DNA from: Tremella fuciformis
Lineage: Eukaryota > Basidiomycota > Tremellomycetes > Tremellales > Tremellaceae
Assembly (NCBI GenBank): GCA_032768795.1
Contig: CP136496.1
Span: 62,001-126,000, forward strand
Length of the DNA stretch: 64,000 nt
Reading direction: 5' to 3'
Position numbers and translations under genes: made by a program
Notes under the pieces: model-generated
Told to the model about the DNA's origin: nothing
What the model saw: the letters and a program-made list of their open reading frames with translations, nothing else
The model's database searches: none
Part shown: piece by piece, positions 32,526 to 43,339 of the stretch
Position numbering within the stretch: position 1 is the stretch's first letter
Layout of the letters: each line of letters begins with the position of its first letter

Positions 32526-34157
32526 CTATACTCTATGATCACCAAGTGGTGTGAACACGGTTGTCCCGCTCAATCTGGGCACGTCCAGCATCCCCGCATC
32601 TGGCCCCGCTTGAGGTAGTAGAACAGCATGCTGGCCGTCAGCGACGCCCATAAGAGACAAGATGAAAACCCACTCTCCAAAGAGATACGTGTTGGGGCCT
32701 GTGTCGTCAGCTCGCCCCTCCTTGCCCGGCCGAGGACCCACCGAGAGCATAGTGCATGTCCTCGTCGTAGTACCTGCGGTCAGCCACGGACGCCCCCGAC
32801 GCTGTACGCACTTGACATAGCCCTCGAGCAGATCGCCCCACAAGAACAGCCTCGCTCCCACATCCAGTGCCGCGCGGCGCAGCGACTGGTCGAGCTGGTA
32901 AATGTACAGCGCCTGGAAGTTTGCGGTGCGCAGCCGGTGTTGTCGGGTCCGCAGCAAGACCGGCAGGTCGTGGCCGTACGTGCTCCTCAAGTGCTTGATC
33001 AACTCCCTCAGCCTCGCGCGATACCATGCAATCTCGCTGTATAGGAACCCATTGGCCTGGCCACGTTGTCGCTTGCCCGGTCCTTCGACTTTGAACTGCC
33101 ATCAGCGCACTCCCTCACTCGACACCGCACCTCTCGGATGAACCGCTCGTCCCAGAACAGACTGCCGATCAAGACGAGATCCGGTGCCCGGCCGGCCAGA
33201 CCAAACTCCTCCACAAAACCCATCATCTTCTCGGGCACGCGGCGCTCCCATGTCGCAGGACGCTCCTCGTGCAGTGGCCACCCCGTCTCTTCCGTGTCGA
33301 CCATGCCGAATCTTCCGATCAGTCAAAGCCCCCGGGGGCAAAGGCTGCTCACAGAAACCACGACATGATCTTCAATCCCAGCCGCGGTACCTCGCATGCG
33401 CTCCCCAAGTGACCGCCCCATCCAGACGACACCCCGCCGAGCACTTTGCAGAGCTGATCGAGCTGGCGCATTAGACTTGGTCGCGTATACGGTCAAGCCT
33501 CACATTATTCCGTTCGTCTGCGGGGTCAGTGCGGTCCCCACGGGCCTTGATGACTCACGACTGCGGCATCCAAGAAAGGCGCCGCGTTAGCTCGGCCCTT
33601 TGCTTTGCTGGCAACGCTCACCTCGATCCTAGACATCAGCTTGCCTCACGCCATGCCATGCTCGAGTACCCACCGATGAGAAGGATGTACTTGTCCCGCA
33701 GAAACTCCCATTCCGGCCCGTCCCCTTGGCCCTGCTCCAGCTTGGCGGTGTACTGCGCCGGCGCCAGCTTGAGCGCCGACTCGTACAGGACATCTGCGTG
33801 TGGCAAGTTGACGATGCGGATGTTGTCGGGATAGTGGTCCGCCTCGTCGTCTGCCGTGGCAAATGGCTGCCAGTAGGTCTCGTTGGCGAGACCTTCCGGC
33901 GACCAATGAATCATCCCCGGGAGCAGAAAGGGGTCGCTGGGGCAGTACGAGGGGCAGCCCGAGAAGACCGACAGCGCTCCCAGGTCGAACGAGGACGCGC
34001 TCAGTCTGTGCTTCAGCGAGCGTGACGGGACGCTGTTGCCAGCTACCCACGACGACTCCCCCGACAGCCTCCATCCCACCAACGCTGTCAGAGCGAGCCC
34101 CGACAGGGCATAGGCGAGCGTACGGCGGCTCTTCCTCGCTGGAGCTACCGGCAGCAT
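32526..34157 (-). CDS. SGNH/PC-esterase-like type II membrane protein with micro-exons
   Basis: Start ATG at 34157; anchor at about residues 13-29 (LAYALSGLALTALVGW). Exon 1 (34157-33674) ends YILLIG. The simplest reading that yields a catalytic block uses micro-exons at 33622-33628 (7 nt), 33559-33560 (2 nt) and 33504-33517 (14 nt), giving LLIGSSHERNN, equivalent to IIGDSHGRV of the gene at 24211-25858. All intervening introns (45, 61 and 41 nt) have GT..AG ends and branch-point-like words. Later exons give LDQLCKVLGGVSSGWGG, APDLVLIGSLFWDERFI (SGNH block III-like), EIAWYRARLRELIKHL, VLLRTRQHRLRT, YIYQLDQSLRRAA, LFLWGDLLEGYVKYYDEDMH. The C-terminal exon is uncertain. Skipping both micro-exons is also in frame. 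Likely role: O-acylation of a glycan, by context. Confidence 0.5.
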
Positions 34158-35194
34158 GGCGATGCGATTGTAGCAGATCCGTAGTCATGCACCTCTGGTA
34201 ACATTTGGTGGTGAAGTGCGACCCTCCAGGATTAGAGTTTACTTCCTCATCCAGGGCGTGAGACTAGACTTTTGCCCAGCTCGGTAACCACCCGCGCCAT
34301 CTCCCACTCCGCAATCCGTACTATCATACGGTGCGCCCTTGTTTGCCTCTGCGCCCCATTCGTCTGCTGGCTGCCGACGTGCACTTGGATCAGACCAATC
34401 CTTTGAAGGAGGCCACCCGGAGAAGCATACAATAGACGGAGAAAACATTGCATCGCTCCAATGTCAGTTGAGAGCGTCCATCGAGGATGGGCTGTATCAA
34501 ACCCATGTAAACAGGCTTGACAGTCTGCAGGGCTGCTGAGGCAAGGGGCACCCCGCATCGGTCTGGTCGTAGGCTCATCAATGGTGAGCCTACGTCCAGA
34601 TCGTGGATATTACAGAAGACGTCCGAGCACGTCGTTCGGTGCTTGCTCGGCTGCGCCTTGATGTGGGAGAAAGAGGGCTCGACTATCGGGTCTTTGTCCG
34701 CCCTCGGGATCCTTCACACCGCATTGGCGTCATATGCACGGGGTATGTGCTCCCCATGGTCTCACTCCAATCCCGCCGACTCGCAGGAACCTCACTTTCA
34801 TCCTGTTGGCCGACTCGCGTGCCCTCGCCGACAACGAATCAATAGCGGACAGATTGCTCGAGGCTGCACAGCAAGACGAGCTGGTGCCTCTGTAAGAGAA
34901 CTGGAACTTGCGCCCATAGGCTTGACGAGGTTACAAGCTGCGTAGCGTGTTTCCCACAAACACTTCCACACGTGGGTTCCTGATCACCCGGGAGATCTGC
35001 GAGACAGTCCTTGCAGATCACCAGCATGGGCGGCAATCCTTTGATCGGGACCATGTGAGATATCCCTGCTCGCTTCCTACCCGACGGGGCGCTTATCCGT
35101 GGCTCAGTGCTGATCAGTGGGGAGCAGACACATGTCTCAGACACTGGATGCCATGAGGTCTATGCACGCTGTCTATCCTTCTCTATCGCATGTC
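34158..35194. other. Interval with only a possible gene fragment
   Basis: About 1 kb without a confident gene. A plus-strand stretch at about 34600-34890 reads VRARRSVLARLRLDVGERGL and, after an apparent intron, NLTFILLADSRALADNESIA and DRLLEAAQQDELVPL. This vaguely resembles part of a galactosyltransferase-like (GT31) protein, but nothing downstream continues it. It could be a relic or chance. Confidence 0.3.
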
Positions 35195-36216
35195 CTAGTA
35201 GGTGGTGAAACCTGTCATCAGCCGTGTCTCCGTTTGTCTAAACACCCACCGCCGTCAATGACCAGGTCGTGCCCCGTCATAAACGTCGACGCCTCCTGAG
35301 AGCACATCAGGACAATCATCTGCCCAATCTCCGACGCGTCCGCAAACCGATCCACGGGCGTGTCGCTCTTCCACTTTTGCACCCACTCGGCCCCTTCGCC
35401 CGGGGGCGGGTGGCTGATCATGTCCGTCGACACGTACCCCGGGGATATCGTGTTTACTGTGACGCCGTATTTGGCCCACTCGCCAGCGAGGGACTGTCTC
35501 TCAGCCCCGACTCAACCCCACTCGACTCACCTTGCACGCCATTGTCAACCCTGCTTTGGACGCGTTGTAGGCGACTTGGCGCTGGGGCTGCATGTTGACC
35601 AGACTGGAGATGCTCGACACGCAGAGAATCCGTTTGTTCAGCGCCATCTTCCCCGCGGGCTTGCCCGGGTCGGAGGAGCTTTTCACTGCCGCTCCCATGC
35701 CGAGCCAATGACGGACGAAGCCGCGGCTGAGCGTGATCGGCGCGTACAGGTTGCACTTCATGATCCAGGCGAGTTCATCTTCGTCTCAGCAGCACTCGAC
35801 CCCCTGCAGGAACACTCACCATCGCTCATGTCTACGCAGTCTCGCCATAGAGACACCCCTTCCTGTCAGCTCACTCGCGTGTGATTGCTAGACTGACCAG
35901 CATTGGCAATCACGACGTCGACCTCGCCTACCTCCTTGCTGGCCAGCTCAATGACCTCGTTGACCCTCTTTGTATCCTCGCCCGGGCAGTGATACACGTG
36001 GATGGGGACGGAGAACTCTTCTGAGACCTGCTTGACAATGTCGGTGGGATCCTTCGACGTGTAAGTTACCACGACTGTCGCACCAGCTGACCCATCAGCT
36101 CTGGCGAGGTATCATCGCTCACCCCTGGCAAATGCTTTTGTCACGGCCAGTCCGATCCCCCTTCCGCCACCCGTGATGAAGACGACGCGTCCTGTGTAGT
36201 CGATGGACACTGGCAT
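35195..36216 (-). CDS. Short-chain dehydrogenase/reductase (Sou2-like)
   Basis: Classical SDR, probably NADP(H)-dependent. Start MPVSIDYTGRVVFITGGGRG at 36216 contains the cofactor motif TGGGRGIG; then VVVTYTSKD, VDVVIANAG, MKCNLYAPITLSRGF, the active-site region ILCVSSISSLVNMQPQRQVA with YNASK, GVTVNTISPGYVSTDM and EASTFMTGHDLVIDGG. The last intron (donor GTGGGT) places the C-terminus at FTTY with the stop at 35195-35197. Without that intron the frame would continue to 35218 as CLDKRRHG, which fits the family less well. About six exons. Related enzymes reduce sugars or act on polyols (mannitol/sorbose dehydrogenase type); the substrate is unknown. Confidence 0.85.
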
Positions 36217-37604
36217 GGTGCTGATGCTCTCCACACTCTTGCAGAGGACTTTGGTCGAAAGACAGTGTATGAATGCGCAGATGTATCTTTGGTCAGACCG
36301 ACAACCTCCGTTCCGGGAATACGAATCCGGTCGGTCCGCGGTCCGACGAACCGGTGCATTCAATGAGACCGACGGAAGCCCCTTTCGCAACGCTGTCGTG
36401 GTGTCTTGGCATCGTATACTGTGGTCGGATTGCATGGGGCTCTGAGCAGGTGAGGATGTTGCCAGTATGGTGCTGTCGACCATGTGCGGCTTCCCTTGCT
36501 CCCCCGCCCGCAAGAGCCGTCCTGCATGAGCCGTCCTGGCGCTTTCTCCAGAGACCTTGGAGGGGTAAAAGATAGTGCAGCAATGAGAGCATCAGCCCGA
36601 AGCGCTGAGAGATCCGCTGGTAGGAGGCGCTGATGGAGTTCGTCGCGTGAGACAAGTCTCTGACGACTCATGTGTCCAAAACATGCGCTCCTGTGGCTTC
36701 CACCAAGCTCATCGATTCAATCCGGTCCGCTAGGAGGTTGGTTCTGGTGATCCGAACAACGCCATCTATGGTTGTGAGTCGGCTATGTAACCTCAAGCAT
36801 TCCAATGGCGAAGGAAAGTCGGTCCACTTGGGAGTCAGCCGAGCTGGGGCCATATTTCACCGTCTTGTAACCATCGGCCAGCGACCAGCATCCGGTGCAG
36901 ATTCCCCAACTGGTCGCGCAGAGGGGACGCCTTCTCGATGTGCCGATCCTCCGGACAATCATCTAGGATCATATACCTGACGCTGCCATCAGGAAGCGCT
37001 ACCTTGCATACTTATTCGAGTAAAGTCGTGTAGTAGCTGTACTCGTCGCCGACAATGCCCTGTCGTGAGCCGAGCACCCCATCAGGTATAACGAGATCCA
37101 TGTGGTCGAGTATCCTAAACATGTGACCGGCAACCCCCATGCAGAGCAAGAAGAGGTCCAGGCGCCATGCCTAAGCTGACCTGTGGTGGTCACAGCAGTC
37201 TTACAAAGGCGCTTTCCTCTTGCCGGCAACGCTCAATAGAGGTCGACCTTTCCTCATACAATGCTGCAGCGGGAGATGCGCTCTCCGTCGTAGGCGACAG
37301 ACATCTCCCAAGCAGCAGACTTTGGATACCCAGACCGGACTGGCCCAACAAGCACCGGCGTTGCAATTGCCCACATGTTCAGCGGCGTAGAAGCTGTTCG
37401 TGCCTGGATCTCACATGCCATGAGACAGTCAGTCACCTGCCCAGAAGATGCCCACATGAACACCGCAGCCACCGCCCACAAAGAAAATAACACCTTATCA
37501 CCCCCCTTCCCATGTTATCTCTGCTTCGCCGGCAGCCCAAATGTAGAGAGCTGCCCGGAGAACTCTAGCACGACAGCACTCATCCTCCACTCTTCGCTCG
37601 AGCA
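36217..37604. other. Intergenic 1.4 kb between divergent SDR and FMO genes
   Basis: This interval holds the promoters of the SDR (minus) and the monooxygenase (plus). A possible small minus-strand gene at 37012-37493 is listed separately. Nothing else is supported. Confidence 0.5.
37012..37493 (-). CDS. Possible small two- or three-exon protein of unknown family
   Basis: An open exon-like stretch reads ALYEERSTSIERCRQEESAF, a GTAAGA..TTAG intron of about 34 bp follows, and then AWRLDLFLLCMGVAGHMFRI, LDHMDLVIPDGVLGSRQGIV, GDEYSYYTTLLE and a stop at 37012-37014. The amino-acid composition looks natural (helical, one hydrophobic segment). Upstream a frame starting MLFSLWAVAAVFMW at 37493 could supply a signal-like start but is in another frame, so an extra intron would be required. 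No family recognised. Confidence 0.3.
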
Positions 37605-39288
37605 ATGACAATTGCTGAACTGGCCTTGTCCTCGCCGGTCCCGCTGCCCCCGCTCTCGCGCATCGCAGTCATCGGGGCCGGTGGACCGTCTGGTCTCGCG
37701 GCTGTGTCGCAGCTGCTCGACAAGGGAGTGCCACCGTCCCAGATAATCGGCTATGAGGCGAAAGCGCGCGCTGGGGGCGTGTGGAACTATGACGAGGTGC
37801 CCGGCAACTGCAGAGTGGACTGGCGGGCAAACGGCACGGCCGTGTGTCGGACCGATGGCGAGGTGCGGGATCCAGCCCTTCATGGGCCGTCGCGTAGGTC
37901 CGAGCTGCCTGCCTGTGCTGACGACAGCCATGTATGACAAGCTGAAGACCAACCTCCCCAAGCAGGTGTGAGTGCCTTGCATTCCGACGCCGCTGAGCTC
38001 AGAATGGCCTACCACGACTTCCCCTTTCCCGATGACGTTCCCATGTTTCCCACCCACCGCCAGATCGCCGAATACCTGCAAACGTTTGCCGAAGCCAAAA
38101 GGTTGGTCTACCCAGCTTGAAGACAGCTTACGATAGGTGCAACAACACCATCCGCTACTCGACTGTCGTTCGCAAAGTCTACCATGCTGGATCCGACCCC
38201 GCGACCCACTGGACGGTGGAGAGCGAAAGCTTGACTGATGGCAAGAAGTCCGTAGAGCACTTCAGCCACATCAGTGAGTCGACCTGCTCGAGCGGTGCTT
38301 ATGCAGTCTGCGCAAACGGTCATTACAACGAACCATTCATCCCACTTATTCCGGGACTCCAGACCTTCAAGGGGGATATCGTGCACAGGTGAGCCTCACC
38401 CTTTCTTCCCGTCTGACAACAGTCGATGGTGGCGTACCGCTCAAGCATTCACGGACAAGACCGTCGTCGTCGTAGGCTCCCGCGCATCCGGCTCGGATAT
38501 CGCCCGCGAGCTCGCACAGGACGCATTGAGAACAGCTAAGATCTACCAATCAGTACGCGTCAGCGATCGGATGCCCCAGGGAGGCGATGGCCTGTGGGAC
38601 GAGCAGCTGGAGTGGTCGAGCAAGATCGACGTGGTGTCTGAGATCGACCATCTGGAGAATGGAGTGATCCATCTCAAAGACGGTAGCACGCTGGAGGCGG
38701 ATGTCCTTGTTTTTGCGACGGGCTACCTCTATCGGTGCGTCAGTGAGACATCGGCTGCAGTGCTGATTGCAGATATACATTCTTTGAAAACAACGCACCG
38801 TTCGAACAGTACCCCGTAACAACAAGTCTCGGCTCACCGTCTGATACACCCTACTCGGGCGGACGCGACATCACCAACCTCGACACCGCCGACATCTTCT
38901 ACCGTCCCGATCCTACGCTCGCATTCATCGGTCTTCGTGAGTCACACAGCTGTGTCTGGCTCACTCCAGACTATTTGGTCAACCCACTTCCCCTATCCGA
39001 ATGCACCGCCCGCCTCGTCGCGCACAGCTTTGTGCATGGCTTGGTTCCGGCGCTTCCGCCACTGGTTCGGCAATCCAACACGGCAGGTGAGATCCGCATA
39101 GGCTATCCTGCCGAGTACATCAACCAAGACGCGTGGCTGAGAGCGATTGGCGAGGTGGGTCTATATTCCAACGTCGGGGCTGACCTCAGGGCGACGCGAG
39201 TCAGAAGGGCTGGAGAGGTGTGCCCCTCGAGATCAGAGAAATGCGCCTCAACGCGCCGAAGCTCCGTAGACAGCACCTTGGGTACTGA
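37605..39288 (+). CDS. Flavin-containing monooxygenase
   Basis: Class B flavoprotein monooxygenase. FAD motif IAVIGAGGPSGLAAVSQLL near residues 20-38, then YEAKARAGGVW, PMYDKLKTNLP, YHDFPFPDDVPMFP, the fingerprint FKGDIVHSRWWR (FxGxxxHxxxW type) assembled across an intron, the NADPH motif VVVVGSRASGSDIA, DVLVFATGY and PSDTPYSGG. The first intron gives HGPSPMYDKL. The final intron gives GDASQKGWRGVPLEIREM and a stop at 39286-39288; a longer read-through frame to 39307 is less likely. The enzyme oxygenates a soft nucleophile or performs a Baeyer-Villiger reaction; the substrate is unknown. It converges, 57 bp apart, on a sugar-type transporter gene. Confidence 0.87.
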
Positions 39289-39345
39289 ACTCATCCATCT
39301 ATCCTAGACCCTCTCCCCCTTGCCACTATTTGACTGACTGCTTAC

Positions 39346-41254
39346 TTACGCCTTCTCTTCCAGATCCTCGTATGCCTCGATCGATTCGGCCGAGACCGCA
39401 TGCACGATCCGCTTCTCCGCGTCCTCGCCGTCCAGCAGGTGGGCCGATTCTTCCAGCGTGAGGTGGGCGGTCTCGGGAAAGACAAAGTACACAACGACGA
39501 TGGACACGCCGAGCAGCACCAAATACACTGGGTAGTATTTCCACCCGATCGCCTCGAAAGCCACCGGGTTCATGTCTGTGGTCAGCCCGCTAGGCTACCA
39601 CCGGGTGACCTACACTGGTTGACCACCCCGACCGCCGCGCAGATCGAGATGTGCAGTGCGGACGCCTTGCTCCGAATGTGAAACTAGGGTCAGAGCGCTC
39701 TCTCATGTCCACTTTGACTCACGGGCATCAACTCGGCGACGTATGACTGCGGTCAGCCTCGTATAGCAGCGCACCTCGGTTGCACTCACATACGGCAAGA
39801 TCGTCAGTGCGAAAACGTATGAGCCGTTGAATGTGAAGATCCAGGCGACCGACGCTGACCCTGCTGCAAGATTCCCCTTTTCGGCGTAGATGCCGCTGCA
39901 GATGGTGAGCAGCACGTAGCTGATGAAGCACCCGATGAACGCTTAGATCAGCGGTGCACGTCTGGTCGAGAGTGACTCACATGCCAGCCACTGCTTTCGT
40001 CTGCCAATCTGGTCCGAGATGAGGATAGCCACGACGGCGACGAGGAACGACCAGATCTGCAACGACCCGTTGATTCCCTGTTGCTGCGCTGCCGAGGTGA
40101 TCCCCACCGATTTCAATATCGGAGAGAGGTAGTAGCTGGCTTCAGTTGCCAGACTTGCTGTCTGCTCACTACTCACGAGATGATCCCGTTGCCAGCAAAG
40201 TTCTGCATGGTACCGATGTACAACGCGAGAAAGAGCCGCTTGCGGTTCCCGGCCGTTTTGAAAAAGTCGACGTAGGCAAAGTGCTGTTTCTCCAGTTGGA
40301 GCGATGTCTTGATCCTGCTGTCAGGCAACGTCTCTGACGTCCACTTACTCGGCCACTTCCAACAGGACAAGAGGGTCGTCCTCGTACCCGTTCGCATGAT
40401 ATTCTGCCAAGATGGCTCGGCTGTCGTCAACAATGCCCAAAGTGCTCAACTTACGCTTCTTCTTCCCGGCCATTGGCGATCAGCCATCGGGGCGACTCGG
40501 GACTGACATCAGCTCATGTGCGCCTGCGACCCCACTCACGTAAAATTCATGAAGATGAGCTGGTAGATCGCTGGGACAATCTGCACCAAGCTCGGGATCT
40601 TCCAGGACCATTTGCTCGAGATGAATAGACAGCCGAAGGCAAGCCAAGCGCAGGTGATAGCTCCGAAAACTGCCATCAGTCGACTTTTTCGTTTGCATGC
40701 AAGGCTCACAATAGCCCCCACCGAACCACGCGCCCATCTTGGACGCTTGTCTAGGATGCGCGAGCTCCATCATGTGCACCGACCCAGTGACCATCGGCAC
40801 CGTCATCCCGGCCCCAAGCAGCAGTCGGCCGATAAAGTAGGTGTACCACGACTCTTTCGCGCAGACCTGCACCAGGGCGCCAGTAAATACCAGCAGGGTA
40901 GCCGCTTGTACTGGTCGACGGCGGCCGAATTTGTCCATGAGCCACTGAGACGGGATCGGCATGATGGCCTCGGCGATGGACATGCCCGCCGTCATTAAAC
41001 CTTGCAAGTTCGAGTCGGGACTCCCGAGGTCCGACAAGAACCGCGGGACACTGAGAAGACCTCTCGTCAGCACTCGCTTTGTGCTCCCGGGTACGCTCAC
41101 TGTTCATGAGAACGCCGTCGTAGCCGACTGTAAAGGTGCCGAACATGATGGCGAGTAGGTGAAAGTTGAGCCGCCGCAGACCCGGGTCGCGCCACCACTG
41201 CGCGTGCGTGTTGTTCTGCACATCGCGGCCTGCGAAGGTGACCGTACTGGGCAT
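39346..41254 (-). CDS. MFS sugar/lactose-type transporter
   Basis: Twelve-helix sugar porter of the fungal hexose/lactose permease type. Exons show FGTFTVGYDGVLMNS (TM1), MDKFGRRRPVQAATLL (loop 2-3 signature), YFIGRLLLGAGMTVP, an ESPRW-type region before the central loop, FFKTAGNRKRLFLALYIG, LSPILKSVGI, ISDQIGRRKQWL (loop 8-9 signature), IFTFNGSYVFALTILPY, YVAELMP and VYFVFPETAHLTLEESAHLL (PETxxxxLEE). Many short introns. Start MPSTVTFAG at 41254, stop at 39346. It probably imports the substrate of the neighbouring oxidative enzymes; the substrate cannot be deduced. Confidence 0.85.
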
Positions 41255-41562
41255 GACTGCGATTTTTGTTGTCCTTGGCCGATATCGATTCGCGTCACTT
41301 TATAGTCTGGTTGGGGGCCGGAATTTGTGCTAGATGGCAATGTCATGAAACGCACTTTTGACAAGAGATGTCGCAAGAGAACCTAATCTCCGTCAAGAAC
41401 CCGTGCGCCGGCTAAAGACCTTGAACTAACTTATGGTGCTGCGATTGTATCACGCCATACGCTTGCGACAGATGAGAAGCTCGGCCGAGTCTTCGTGCAG
41501 CGCATCCCGGGCCGAAACTCAAGGCGATATGCAAAGACGTTCATGCATAAGACAAACGCAAT

Positions 41563-42967
41563 CTAGTCGTAAGGCTTGTCGCCAATCAACCTCAGGACAG
41601 TGTCCGTGATCTCCGGTTCGACAAAGGGTTTCTTTCGGACCAGGGGGCTGGCGTTCAATGAAAGACGTGCTGTGACAAATCAAGCTTACTCGGGTTGCCC
41701 GTTGCGCTGCGGGACGGCCCCGAGCAGCGTCGGACATATGTTGAGGTGTGGGCTCTGTAGTATCGTCAGCAAGGCAGGCGTAGGAGACCCACATGGCTCG
41801 TCCCGAGTCGCGCCTCAAAGATCTCTTTCTTCTTCTTGCGCTGCTCCTCCGTCAAGACGTGTGCGGGCTCATAGCATAGGTCTCTCGTCAGTTTGGCGCG
41901 ATACCGTCGACGTACAGTAGATAGTGCGAGTGCGTTCGCCAGTGGGAGAGCGGGTCCAGTGCACGGTCCTCGAATCCCACAGAACCAGTGCTCCAGCGGG
42001 AACGTTCACCTGTCATGAGCCACGCCGAGTGGTCGAACTTGCCTTGACGAGCTCTGACCCGTGGTCCAAAAACCACTTGACGTCGCCTTCCTTGTACACA
42101 TACCACTCGTCGCGCCCCTGCCGCTGTTCTTGGTGGATACCCCTCTCTGCGATGTACTGAGGATGATGGTGGCGCGATTTTGTCAACAACACCAAGCCCC
42201 CGTCGTCGTCACCTTTGGTCAGCCTCGTCAATATACCATACTCACCGCTCTCCTCAAAGTTCAGGAACCCCTGCGGGAGACAAAAGTCGTAGTCGTGCGG
42301 ATCAGCATCGATATGCGGCCATGCAGGGAGGGGCTCTGTGTCTACCCGCCTCTGGGGTCCGATCGGGAGCGAAATGTTGGGCGAGTCGAAAGACACGATC
42401 AACTTTTCTGTGCCCCAGAGCTTGGCAAAGGCGTCGAGGACCTTGGGCTCGCTGTAATCAGCCTAGTACATCGGTAAAGCTCACGTTCTCGCCCGCCATG
42501 CTGCCGCCTCGTGATTTGCGTTGTACAAAAAGAAGACACCGCCCCTATCATCAGCGGATCCAACGTGACGACTCACTTGAACATGTCAGGGAGGTGGTAT
42601 TGATCCCAAGTCGACTTGTCGTCGCGCTCTGCCATAAGCCCATACCTTCACAATATGACTCACTGTAGCCCAGTGGCCAGGTCTCCAGCCATGTCTGCCA
42701 GTCGTCGACGTAGCGCTTGGCTTCTTCTTTTGTGATGACATCTTCGATGATGGCGTAACCCTCATCGTGGAATCGACGCAGCCAGTCGGGCGAGTCTTCA
42801 TTCAACGGAGCGAGAGATAGCTTCTGCGATCTCCTCGCAGCGTCGGCGTCAGTGTTGGCAGCGTGACGCCTGTCGTCTTGGGGCTGGCCCCCGACAAGCC
42901 TCAGTGAGCCCAGCTTGGCGGCGATGTCCTCGCTCTCCCTGTTCGTAGTCGTAGTGGTGGTTGACAT
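41563..42967 (-). CDS. Phytanoyl-CoA dioxygenase (PhyH)-like 2OG-Fe(II) oxygenase
   Basis: Start MSTTTTTTNRESEDI at 42967; the N-terminal region has DWLRRFHDEGYAIIEDVITK, the usual PhyH opening. KGGVFFLYNANHEAAAWRAR lies in the middle. Iron ligands are likely in WPHIDADPHDYDF (HxD) and VLWDSRTVHWTRSPTGERTR (distal His plus the 2OG-binding Arg). The last intron (GTAAGC donor) leads to LVRKKPFVEPEITDTVLRLI and GDKPYD, with the stop at 41563. About eight exons with introns of about 40-60 bp. It is divergent from the lactonase gene across 373 bp. The family is sure; the substrate is unknown. Confidence 0.82.
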
Positions 42968-43339
42968 GGCCTTACGATTCTCGTTCGGACCAGATACTGA
43001 ACCCCGTGACTCATGTATACCTCATTCGCCTCTTAGTGTCACCTACAACATGTCATGCGTGCTGCGCAATTCTATTCTCAATCGGCCGGGGTCCGTGCAC
43101 ATGTCGACATTGGTATTGATGTCGTCATCTCGGCCTTGAACTCAAGTCTTGGCCGCAACTCCGCCTTTTCGGCGCACGGGATGATCGCCATGTCTTCGAA
43201 AGATGACGAGCAGCACGGATCAATATGCTTAAACGCCATAAGCTGCGGTCTTTGCGCCATCGACTCGACCGCCAGCTCGTCCGAAATGCCAAAGGTGAGT
43301 ACGAGCTGCGTTCCGGTACAGCAACTCTCACAATCAACA

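Noticed and set aside
36660..36790. tRNA gene suggested by a GATTCAATCC box-B-like word
   Set aside because: No matching A box, no acceptor stem and no cloverleaf could be drawn.
43055..43339. Upstream start for the lactonase at 43340
   Set aside because: The extension is Ser/Cys-rich and unlike the family; MSSLRHFLVGGY is the normal first blade.
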